A program made the position numbers and the translations under genes. From Gavia stellata (lineage: Eukaryota > Chordata > Aves > Gaviiformes > Gaviidae): DNA of 64,000 bases. The stretch spans positions 80,334,495 through 80,398,494 of the forward strand of contig NC_082597.1 of NCBI RefSeq assembly GCF_030936135.1, in the 5' to 3' direction. The notes under the pieces were generated by a model, which saw nothing but the letters and a program-made list of their open reading frames with translations, did no database searches and was not told the origin of the DNA. The stretch's first letter is position 1. The number at the start of each line of letters is the position of its first letter. Below are positions 1 through 11,603 of this stretch, piece after piece.

Positions 1-3000
1 GATTTCCTGTTTGATTTAGTGAATTTACCAAAAAAGCAGGGGTGAACAAAACAGGCTAAGCTAATGATTTGGAGCTTTCTTCCTAAAAGCAGCAGAATTG
101 ATTTTTTTCTTTGGAAAGCAGTCATTAGAGGGAACTGAGGTTGAAAAAGATTAAAAAGTGCTGAGACTGTTTACAGACTTCTTGTTTAGAAACTGTTGTG
201 ATACTTTTGATTTCCCCCCCCCCTTCCTTATCTTCTTAACTCAAGGGGCTTAACAGGAGAACAAGACCTGTACTACTTCTGATTTTTGACTTTATTGACT
301 TTACTGAAGTTTTTCAGATAGCAGATCAGACTATACTGTGCTAAACTACCTCTTTATTATCCTGATTGCTAGGCTTATTTTTCTCACTTAGCAAAATAAG
401 GTACAGTGAAATCAAGATAAGAGCGTATTATTACATTGTTCAAGCCCTGAATATCAGAAAATAAAATGAAATAAATCATACTATGCAGTTGAAAACCACA
501 GAAATCTCTCTCTGTCATTTTCCCAGCTTCTAGTCAGTACTACCATGCTTTAAATGAAATTTGCAGTATGTGGGGGTTCCTGTCTCTTCGACTGAAGTCT
601 CTGTGCTTGTAAGAACAAAATAAATGTGACCTCTTCTCAAGCGCTTTTCTCCTCCTGTGGCCCACCGCACCAGTTACTTCCCCTTTGAAATACTTCCTTC
701 ACAGAATGGAGCCACAAATGCACCCTTGCGTGAAATAGAAGGGATTTGGGTTGATGGCATTCGGTTTTAAAAAAATAAGAGATTTTCTAGTATGTGAATT
801 CTCAGAAGCGGGGGCATTGCTCAGGCGTGAGATGGTTGAGAGAGGCCAGACTAACAGATAGTGTGCTAAATTAAGTGTGTCATGGTATGCTTAATGTTTT
901 TGTTGTGTAAGACTAGCTATTGGGTTGTTTCTTGGCATTAAAAACAAGTTCTGTATTTCATTATTACTACTCACTTTATATTAGGTATAGGTGGAGTCAA
1001 TGTCTCAGCAGGATTGGGGCAGGGAGGGGGAATTGCCTTTAGCTCAATATTTACCATGCCCAAAAGGGTACTATTCAGCCTCTATCTTTCGCTTAATAGG
1101 TCAGATTAAACAAGCACTCCCTTGGTACTTGTGGATAGTTTATTATAGTAAAAATGAGAATGATTTCACTTTTCTTTCAAATATATGGTAAAAAGTCTTT
1201 GGACCTCAGGGTAATAGTCTTTATGTGCACACATGTAATGTTTAGATAGTTTTTTTTTTTTCCCCAGGACTTTTAATGAAATAGATAAGTTTCTCCAAAG
1301 CATTTGTCAGATTGGTATTTTCTGTGAGCACATGCAGCATGTATATTCATTGGTGTGCTTTGATTGCTTTCACTCAGCAATAACATTTACCTTTGATATT
1401 TACCTCTCCAAACTTGCTTCACCATTCTCATTAATAGGGCAGTTTTTGGAGAGCTTCTCCGACAGAAGCAATTCTGCAGGCGTGCTGGGACTGTGTCCTG
1501 CGAGGCTGCCGAGGAGCAGATAGGTTGCCGTCTCCTGAGCCACGGTTAGCTGTGTGCCTTCTGCACGCTGTGGTGGAGCAAGCGCAGCAAAAAAAGCAAA
1601 AGCAGGATGGGGTGGGATGCAGTGGAAAAAGGCGCTGGATCCCCTTTTTGGGCACAAAGCAAAAGAATCTGTGCCAAAGTCCTAGCTGTAATATGCCTCA
1701 ACATACTGGTGTCGGCTGTACTGTAAGTACATTTCCACTCCCTGTGTGTAATGGTAAAATAAGGTAATGTCTCCATTCACAAACTTGCCGCACCATCTAC
1801 TCTATTGTCAGTTTAAAACGGTCTCGGTTTAATTTAAAGGAGGGGCAAGAGTTCTGCTGTTGAGAACTTAAGTGCTATTTCATTAAATGTTGGTATTTTG
1901 CTCAGAGCTATTGCTATCCCACTTCACATTCTCAGCTGTGGGACGTTTTCTCCTGAAATGAAGCCAGGATGTGCTCACTTGCACAGGGCTGTGTGCAAAT
2001 GCCTTTTGTTCCCTTGAGTCTCAGTTATCAAAGTTTGGAATCCGCTGTACCTAACTTATATCTAATTCTGTTCATTTAACATGCTAGACTTGTTCCAGCC
2101 AAAATGTTGGTCATGAAACACAGGGATAAGAAAATTTTAAGCTTAAAAGAAAATTTTTAAATTCTTCCACAGGAAATGTAATAAATGACCTTAAAATAGT
2201 GCCTTATCTCATGTTTATACTAAACTTCAACTCTTGTTTGTCTGTTTTTTTTGTTACAAAGGGAATAAACATTCTTTGTATCTGTAAAGATCAGAGAGCT
2301 GAAAAGACTCCTGTGTTCATGTGTGTTCTTTTTCCTTTCTATTTTTTCTTCACGGTGACATTTTAGATCTTGCCTACCTGAAGAGCCTTATCCTTAAAAT
2401 AATACTTTGCATCAGGATGTGTAGTGGTGGACGAGCAGCTGCTCCCTGTGGAGCTTCCTGTAGTTCCAGGAACGCTCGGAGCCCGGGCCTCTTCTCCGAG
2501 GCTGCTCTCTCGCAGGTGCTGGCTCGGGTATTCTAAAACAGGTCAGGGAATGGAGATGTGCTATTCTAAAAGTGCTACTTTACACTGGCGTAAAGGCCAC
2601 GGTTTTGCTGATATTGTGGGTCAAACCAGATAATTCCTTTTCAAATTAGGTTCGTTATTGGGTTTTGGTGGGTTTGGGGTTTTTTTGTCTTTGGTTTCAA
2701 CAGTGAGCCTTTGAAACAAGACCTGGGATTTCCAATGATGTCATTCTGCTTAATAAAAATGCAAAAAAGTTAAGTAGCTGGTTTTGGTTTTCATAAATAT
2801 TTAGCATTAAGTAGAAATGGATCATCAGGACTTCTGCACACTAGAAAGCAGTAAGACAAGTGATAATGCCAACGTTTTGGGTTTTTTATCTTCTTATTCT
2901 TTAACTATATGCCCCATGAGGCCTATGAAGCAAAAGACAGACTCGGTTAATGTTCAGATGGCCTCAGGTCACGCCGTAGCAGCTTTTGATTCAGAGTTCA

Positions 3001-6000
3001 GACAGGAAGATCTCAGTATTCTTGCCCTTGCAAGTATGGACTTGGAATGATACTGTTGTGAGTATCTTCACTAGAAAGAGCTCACAGTAGGATGATTCCA
3101 TCAAAGATTGCAAGGTTTTGAAAACATCTGTTGCCTGAATGTAGGTAGGGGTTAATGAATTGTAAAATGTACATTTTGGTCCAAGGGGATGCCTTACATT
3201 CCCATCCTCACGTGAAGTGGCAGTGTAAAGATATTGAGGTCATCTCTCCTGTATAGGAAGGCATACTGTCCAAAACTAAAAAGGGAGAAAGAATGGTTAG
3301 ATTGATTCTTTGCTCTTACAGTACAGAAGGCAGTTAATTGCTGTAGCCCCAGAGAGTTCTGCTCTTCTGAGGTGTCATGGAGGAGTTTGGCCTGACATTA
3401 AAAATACTTGCCCTTAGGCATGTTCTTGTTACGTAGTTAATCACACGCTCTAAAGGTGACGCTGTAGCTAATGGAATTTTTTAAACTTATATGGAGGGTT
3501 TTGTGTTTAACTCCTCCTTCGTCCCCTGCTGTGGGATAATAACCATAGGTTTGTGTTAGAAAACTGTTCTGTATTGAGAAACATATTCATCAAGTGAAAT
3601 AATTTATAGACCTTTGAAATTTCTGTGGTTAATGTCGTTACTTTGGGATGTTGGCATCTTAGGGGTGTTTGTGGATGTGTGTGTGTATATATATATGTAA
3701 AAATGTATGTGTATGTACATGTATACACATGTGTATATATATGTGCATATTTTTAATGCTTGTGGTAGGTTAGGTAAAACACTGCAGGACGCAGAGAGGC
3801 AGATAACGTTCCATGCACTACAACAGATGGAACAAGGCTCCGTAGCTTGTCTAGTTCTGGCTGTTTAGATGTTAGAAGCAGTAAACCTTGTTGCTATCTA
3901 GACACATGCCTTCCTTGTAGGAGGTGATTTAAAAAAGAATTTCCTGTATAAGCTTACTTTAAAAGTAAATGCTAATATTTTCAAGAGAAATCAGTTATTT
4001 CGGGACCCTTTGGTTTTTGGATACTCGATTTCAACAATGTCTTTAAGCAATGTCTAAAACAAAGGCCCCTTTCCTCAAGCTGCAGCCCTCTGTGGTATCC
4101 TAGTAGTGAACGCATCTCTGATGTGCTGGGCTGCAGCTCGGTGTGCTGTAGGAAGCAGATGTAAAGCTTGAAGGGGTTTATGCTGCTGGTGGCTGCTGGT
4201 CATCACACCAGCACAGCTGGTAGGACAGGGCTGCCGTAAGGGGCTGTTGCACAAGGCAGACCTAGCATTGCAGTCCTCTTAGAGTAGGTCCTACGCTGTC
4301 CCCACCATCCATTCATCCTTCCTTCCGTTGCTCCTGACCTGGTGGACCTGCAGTGAACTGAGGCAGCGAGAGCGGACGGGGTTGCACCTGGGCTGGGGAG
4401 TTGGGTTGGTTCGTGGAGGGGTCTAACGAGTACCAGTGAGGATGGGACCACCTAGTCGGGAGCACAGGGGAGGTGTGGGGAAAGAGGACACTTACTTTTG
4501 GTGGCTGTGGACAGTTGGGACTGACTCAGCTGGTGGTTTTTACTGGCAGGTAAAAGTAACTAGGTGACTGTACACTGAAACGCGTAAAGGGGACTCCTGT
4601 GATCTGCTTTGCTGTCTCTGCTTCTGGGAATAGTAAAGTCAAAAAAAGGTTATTTTAAGAACATCTGAAACCACTGCAGCCTTTTATTCACTGACTATCT
4701 GTCCCTTTTCAGTGAATGTTAAAAACATGGTCACAAAGTTGACTTTCCACTGTCCCCTGCTTCAAATGCAAGTAAACAGTCATTGCGTAGTTGTTTTCTG
4801 ATGTCTTTGAAAAGAAGCTATTTCTGCAAAGTGGATACAATCTGTTACCTGAGCAGCAGTCCAGTGCGTGGCTGAACTGCTAATCAATTCCTGCGTGGAA
4901 AGGATGCCTGGAATACAGTTCAGTAATGTTCTAGATCCGTCATTTCTTAATGGAGGGATCAGACTGATGCATTAGTTTTGCTTTTTGGCTACATCTAGCG
5001 AACTAGCACCTCATGTAGGATTTGGAAAAGTAAAAGAAGGAAATATGCTGCTTTTTTTTTTTCTTTTTGTTAAATGAGCATTTGATTCCTATCAAAATGA
5101 CATTTGTTGCCTTGAAATTGTATCACCCTCTTGTATTAAAGTGAGGCAATCACTGAAGAACTGCAGGTTTAAAGGGTATTTGCTCTGAAAGCTTGCAGAA
5201 GGCAAAATTTCTCTGGCCTGTGCTAGCAAAATGCTTGGCTTGGGCTCTACCTGTAGGATTAGTACCATGGGAATTGTTGTTCACTTCTTATGTGCAGGTT
5301 GCACCTAGGGTTCGTGTAGTTCATTTGCCTGTGCTGATGGATGGGAGAACATTAAAATGATGCTGCGCACAACTGGAAAATGAATGCAGAGACTGATGGA
5401 GAGAGGCTGATGTCCTCTCCAAGGCGAAGTGAGACAGTCTGGCTCCGCAGGGTCAAGTGAAACGATGTAGCTTGAGCTGATGTAATAGCTCCCTCCTGTC
5501 CAAAGAAGGCGAATACACCCCCTCACATTCCTCCTCTGCATGCTGTTCCCCCTCCAGTCATCCTCATTGAGTCTGACATTTATCTGACCCTATGTAAAGC
5601 TGATTGTCTTGCTAACCTGGCAGAAAACTCCTTTTGTGCCAAGTTAATTTTCCACCGTTAATAAGCTGATTTGATTTACTGCTCCATCAGGCGAGTGCCC
5701 GGGTTGGTACAAGAGAGGAGGAAAGCGCAGAGCCACCCCTTTCCGATAATGGTGAACCATTAGGAGTGAGCTGATACAACTCCATGCCAAGGCTTCACTC
5801 CTGTGCCACTTAAGACGGTGTTGCTGCTTGATGACCCGGTCCCTTCCCACCTTTCCTTTGTACTGGCTCCAGCACTTGTTGGATGATGTGCTGAAACACA
5901 TCAGCATCTAAGCTGCCGTGAAACCAGTGTCTCCAGGTGTGATAAAGCAGCTTTACCTGTGTTACTCTTGGTGAAACACAGGTTTTGCGGAGGGGTTTAA

Positions 6001-9000
6001 CTCCCTGCTGACATTAGCCTGGTGTGCGCATACTGGCATCACACAGCACACGTGTGTCACGCTTTGCCTGTGCCTGGATCCTGCTCAGAACTCCAGGGCA
6101 CATCGGTCCCTTTAGATGAGGTCATGCCTTCCATGTCTGATAGCAGCATTTGCTGGTTAAAATCTGTCTAATAGTTAGAGAATACTTTTGCCATTTATGT
6201 TGTCAGTCTCATGTATATTGACTGTTTCAGCTGAACTGTTTGATTTTTCTGTTCCAGCAAACTACAGTAAGAAATTTGGATCCAACAATAAGTCTCTAGT
6301 GGAATAAAATTAGATTTTTTTTTTTTGGCCATGACTCCAATCGTTCTGGATATCAAAGTCTCTTACTAATTCTTTTTTCTTTTTTAATGTCATAGAATAG
6401 CCTGTTTGTTCTTGGCTGTTTTCTTCTATTCCCCCTCTTCTCAAGTGGTTGCACAACTTGATGTTAAAATCAATAATTCCTCATTGATAATTGCTCTCAG
6501 GCTATGACATCAGGATTTTCTGGAAATAAAAATTCATATTGCTGATAGCAGACTATATGATTTCATTCTGGAAACTGGCCAGTACAGTTGGGCTCCCTGA
6601 TGTACAGGATGCAAGGGAGGAGATGATACAGCACTAGTGTGTGTATGTGTTGGAAACATTCAGTCTGTGTTTTCTGTTGCTTTCTAGGGACTGCTGTGTT
6701 ACAAGAGCACATCTTTAATTCGGGTGTGCTCTGATAAAACCAGAGCATCTCCTTGCTATTAGTTGTTTGAATATTTTGTTGTTCAGATACAGCTTTCCTG
6801 TTTTCTGCCTTTGCATTATTTTCGCCTGGCAGAGTGAATTAATTGCTTCTTAAAAATATTGCTCCAGGGATTAGTCTGCCATAGGCATCCTACTTCTCGC
6901 CTTTCCGCAATTCCTGATGGTCTAATTTGTGGGTTTCAGAGGCCTGATGCAGACCTGCATTGAGGCAGCACTCTGCTCTGAAGCAGATGTGTTCAAAAGG
7001 ATTATTGGGAACATTCTTCGTTTGCACGTGGGCGGAGTGGGCTTGGTGTTCAAGCAAGAAAGACCACGGCAGGCGGCTCCAGAAGTTAGGAATTGCAATT
7101 AGATGCTGGAACAGTCGACCACAGGATGCTGATGGGGCCAAGAATTTAACAACGTTCAAAAAGGAGTTGGATGTTTGCTTAGGGGTTAGGAATAGAGGGA
7201 GTTGTCAGAATAAATGATTACCCAACATTTTGGAGGGAGTATCAAACTTTATGTTTTTGAGTCTGTGCTGGTTTCTAGGTGTCAGGCTGGGTTACCCAGC
7301 TTCTGCTGATTCTGGGGCTCCTAATATAGCAGAGGAGATGCAGGACTAGTCAGACCTCTAGTTAGTGATCCCCTTTGGCAGTTCTGTGTTCAGAAAACTA
7401 TGCCCGAGGCTTTTGGGGACTGGGAATATCACATCTGTAGGTTTGGATTGCAATGCGGTGTCCTCTTGCTTTCAAGCATTTTGGGGGTGGACTGTCTGTG
7501 GTAAGGGAAGATACTTGCACCCTCAGCAGTGATACCATTCCTGCGTGAGCCTCCAAAGTGCCTTGGTGAGGAGTAACGTATGTTAGGAGCTGATTTTAGG
7601 CAGTGCAAGGCAGTGTCAGGGAGACTCAAACCAAACCAGTGAGGCAGAATCATTCTTGGCTAATAAAGCTATTAAGTGTATCCCTGCGCTCAGGCTGTAC
7701 GTCTCCTCCAGACGAAAAGCCTGTATCTTTTGCAAGAGACTATATTGGGCTTTGTAGCTGTGCCTGCTCGTTCAATGTTGAGCTGTACCTCTTCACAAAG
7801 CTTGTCATTTCTAAACATGTTTGCCTCACATACGCATTGTACACACCTGAAGCGCTGAAGTGGTCCTTGGGGAGTGGCATGAGCACAGCGGGTTTATCTC
7901 CTGACATTCCAGCTGGCTCACCAAATGCAGTTTGAGCTTGAAGCTGAGTGAAGGCAGTCGCATTTTCCCTACTTTGTGGTGTTATCCCTGCCTCTCATGT
8001 AGCCAGACAGGGAGCTGAACCAACTGAAAACCTAACCCTACCCTCTCTAACACTAGTTTTCTTTCCCTGAACTAGCTTTCCACCGAGCTGTAGGACTGCC
8101 GGTGACAAGGTAAAGGAGAGGTCGGTACAATATGGCCAGTTGAATATGAGGGAAAGGAGCAGGACAGCAGGTTTGACTTAAATTGGCTTAACCTGTATGC
8201 TGAGATACTGGATTTCTTCCTATAATCCTAAAACGAGATGCAAAGCAGAAAAAAGTGGGGCTTTTATCCCCTTTCAGTCATTGAGCTTAGGCCTCCATGA
8301 ACTGACTTCATCTGCAGAGAGGTTATTTATTTATTTTGCTGCCAGTTTTAAGGTGAAAGGAAACTGGTAAAAATGCTGCCTGAATTATAAAGTTATCCTA
8401 TGGGTTAATTCCAATGCTTCTGCATAAAAGTGAAAAGGAGAGATTTTTTCATCCTCTTCCGATGTTTGCTGGAAGAACCTGTTGCAAACAAGGGCAGTGA
8501 TATTGTCAAGGAACAGTCATTAATGTTCTCTTTAGCAGCAACAGCATAATTTCTTGATATTTAAATGTTAGGATCTTATACTATGCCTCTACCAGTTTTA
8601 AAAAAATCTTTAGGAAATGACAATAGGATGGAAAGAAACTTCCAGGATTTTAGAATATACAGCACGATGGATGAACAAAACCTTGCAGCATATGGCCCAA
8701 TGGCTGTTGGGAAGTTGGCATGTGTCTGTAGGGAATGTCATAGGTTTTTTTAATCGTCTGAGTGACATGAGTAAAAGACAATGTTACCATCAATAAAGTA
8801 TGGTTAATGCCAGGAAATTTAAGACTTTGTTTACATTGTGATTTTTTTGTGTGTGTGTGCGCTTCAGCCATAGTTGAGAAGTGGCTAGTTTCTCTAGAGC
8901 AAGGGTTTTCTGCCCTGTGGTTTTCTGTGTTTTGAACTTGTCTAGCTATCTGGCAGCGGTCAGGTGAAGGCTAACATCTGGGATGCAAACTGCTTGCTGT

Positions 9001-10523
9001 CTTCCAGTTTGTCTACTGAGATCACCCCTCTCTCTAATGGGACTCTTGCAGTGAAACCTGGAGGATGCACCCTGCTGCAAACCTAACTCCTCAACCCGTA
9101 TTCCACCTGGTTAAACCAGGACAGATTGGTTAAAGCATGCAGAGAGATGATGGGGCAGCTACTGCAAAACATAGAAAGACTTACTTTCTTCTTTTCAGAT
9201 TGTACTGAGACATCCTGGTATTCTGATCTCAAAACCAGTGGAGCCTGCAAAACATGTTTTATGGTATTGGCCTGGTGGAGAAGTGAGTGTATTCTTAAAG
9301 ACTGGAGGTGGGGAAGTTGGAGATAAATAGCTATGAAGTTTGGTGTGCTCTAGGAGGGTAGAGGTTGGGATAAATGAGGCAAAAGGAGTGGCTTTCTGCC
9401 CCAGAGCTTGGAATGCTCTTGGTAAAGAGGACCAGAGAGGGGCTTGAGGCCCTTCTCTTGGAGGAGGGGAGGGCAAAGCTGCTCCTGTTAAAAAGGTAAG
9501 CTCCACGTGATTGTTGAAGCCAGTGGGTGCAGGTGGCAGAAGTTGCATGAGTGGGGGGGTTAGTAGCTAGTTCCTGTGTGCCCTCGGGGGAGTGTTCCTC
9601 TCATGCATGATTTTTAAGAACTTACGTGGGCATCACAGGAATTGTAAGTTGAAACGTCTACGTTTACCTCAGTTATCTCTAAGGAAAGACTTGATGTGGA
9701 TTGAAGTGTTCTGGTTGAATGACAGCTGTCTTTATTAGCCTCAAGCACTGAAGAGTTGCATGCTAATCACAAAAATTGCCACTTAGGAATTTTGCTTTTT
9801 AGACAGAAAATCAAAAGGCAAATGAAGTAGTATGGTAAGAACACGTGTTTCCAAGCTCTCTGCAGACAGCGTGTCTACAAGTACAGGGGATAGTCCTATA
9901 ACTTTGCTAATGCTATAAGAAAAAATACTACACGTTGTGAAACTTGCAGTGCAGTTATAGAAGTAGCAATGAGTCTAAACACGTGGGGTGGGTGCGTGCG
10001 TACATTCACACATACAACAGTAATTACAATAGTCTAAAATTCATGTCCCGACCACAATGATGTTGCTTCATTTATCAGTAACTAAGAAAGGAATTTGGCC
10101 CAGTGAATGAATTTGAAATGCTCTCAGTTGGCCTGAGTGATCCAGAAGCATTCCTTCATGTTATAAGAAACATGTGCATTTTATGTTCGCAGGTGGTGAT
10201 TGCCGTATAGCAGAATGCAGAGTACTACTCCTTGCGGCTGCTGCTTCTTCTCTAACTTGGGCTGAACTTGACTAGTTTACATGAACCAAGTGGGATAAAA
10301 GAGTCATAGTGCAAGCACTGAGTTAGAGCTGCGAGTAAGTTAAAGTCCTGTTCTGGTAGCGATTCTTTGTAGCTCTCTGTCAAAAGGATATGGTATGAGC
10401 CTACTGTAAGGGGGTAACATGGAGTAGTTTTATAGTGTTCTTTAAGAGTAGTAGGGATTACATAAGTGCTGTTTGCAAGACATTGGTGCTCTTACAAAGC
10501 CTTATTTTTGTATTTGCCTGTTG
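1..10523 (+). other. BORCS5: Intronic sequence of BORCS5 (upstream part, no exon found)
   Basis: This stretch lies upstream of the first recognisable BORCS5 exon and is most likely intron. All open frames here are short, lack protein character and have no paired splice sites that I could support. I looked for the exon that should precede 33759 (the conserved segment ending just before the Gly-Leu-Leu-Ser-Gly junction) and did not find it. Contents are T-rich tracts (for example near 1249-1260 and 5052-5062), a TG/TA microsatellite at 3677-3750, and otherwise unremarkable AT-rich sequence. Somewhat GC-richer blocks at about 5300-5900 and 9350-9550 may be old repeats that I cannot name. Confidence 0.6.
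3677..3750. repeat. TG/TA microsatellite with internal palindrome
   Basis: This is a run of alternating purine-pyrimidine dinucleotides (TG, TA and CA interspersed). It contains the 16-base perfect palindrome TATACACATGTGTATA at 3722-3737. Such tracts are usually length-polymorphic and can extrude as cruciforms. No gene function is implied. Confidence 0.8.
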
Positions 10524-11603
10524 CTCAGAATCGCTAAGGGTGGCAGGTGCCTCTGGAGACAGCCTGGTCCAATTCCCCTGCTTAAAGCAGGGTCAGCCTG
10601 AGCAGGTTGCTCAGGACCGTGACTGGTCGTGTTTTGAGTATCTCCAAGAACGGAGACTCCACAACCTCTCTGGGTAACCTGTTCCAGTGTTTGATCACCT
10701 TCACAGTAAAAAAACAAACCCAAACCAAAAAAAGCTTATGTTTATGTGGAATTTTCACAATTTCAATTTGTGTCCATTACCTCTTGTCCTTTCACTGCAT
10801 AACCCTGAGAGAGAAGCCTGGCCTTATCTTCTTTACTCCCCTTCACTGAGTGGTCCCGGCTCTCTCAACCTTTCCTTGTATGACAGATCTCTAGTCCCTT
10901 AATCATCTCTGTGGTCCTTCACTGCACTCGTGCTCGTATGTCCATGTCTTTCTCAGACTGGGAAGCCCAGCACAGGACACAGTTCTGCAGAGGTGGCTCC
11001 CCCAGTGCTGAGCCGAAGGGAAGGATCATAGAATCACTAAGGTTGGAAAAGACCTGTAAGATCATCAAGTCCAACCCTTGATCTGCTGGCAACTCTTCCC
11101 AATGCAGCCCAGGATCTGTTGGCTGTCTTTGCTGCAGAGGCATGCTGCCAGCTCATGTTCAACGTGTCTTCCAAGGCCCGTAAGTCCTTCTCTGCAAAGC
11201 TGCTTTCCAGCCAGTCGGCCCCCAGCATGTGCTGGTGCCTGGGGTGATTCCTCCCCAGGTGCAGAACTCTGCATTTCATCTTGTTGCACTTCATGAGATT
11301 CCCATCAGCACATTTCTCCGGCCTGTTGAGGTTACCCTGAATGGCAGCACAACCCTCTGGTGTTACCAGCTGTTCCTCCCAGTTTTTGTATACTCTGAAA
11401 TCTGCTGAGCATGCACTCTGTCCCATCATCTAGGTCATTAATAAGCCTGTTAAACAATATTTGCCCCAGTATTGCTCTCTGCAGTAACACCACTGGCAAC
11501 TGGCCTCCAGCTGCGCTTCGTGCTGCTCATCACAACCCTTTGAGCCCAGCAGCTCAGCCAGTTTTCAGTCCACCTCACTTCCTGCTCATCCAGCCCATTT
11601 AGA
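10524..11603 (-). mobile_element. CR1 LINE, 5'-truncated, antisense to BORCS5
   Basis: Read on the complement, this block follows the 3' part of an avian CR1 non-LTR retrotransposon. From high to low coordinates it runs from inside the ORF2 reverse-transcriptase C-terminal region, through the end of ORF2, to the short 3' UTR. The complement of 11037-11429 is still open and keeps CR1 ORF2 landmarks such as LMKCNKMKC and VLHLGRNHPRHQ. The rest is frame-shifted, so the copy is dead. The low-coordinate side carries the familiar CR1 phrases 'cctggtccaa', 'aaagcagggtcag' and 'tccacaacctctctgggtaacctgttccag'-like text. The 5' end near 11603 is a truncation, as usual for CR1. A second CR1 3' end interrupts it at about 11026-11077. 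Boundaries are by eye, good to about 10-20 bases. Confidence 0.85.
11026..11077 (-). mobile_element. Very short second CR1 3' end nested in the larger CR1
   Basis: The CR1 sequence on either side should be continuous: 'gggaaggatca' before and 'cccttgatctgctggcaac' after are adjacent in the CR1 consensus as I remember it. Between them sit about 51 bases that begin 'tcatagaatcactaaggttgg' on the + strand and end 'gtccaaccc'. That is the 3' terminus of a CR1 of another subfamily in the same orientation. The simplest reading is a second CR1 insertion truncated to about 50 bases. A template switch during reverse transcription is an alternative. Confidence 0.6.

Noticed and set aside
6960..7217. 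Overlapping frames on both strands (about 85-89 codons) considered as a LINE or gene fragment
   Set aside because: The translations match no family that I know, and both strands are open at once, which is typical of chance in GC-balanced sequence.
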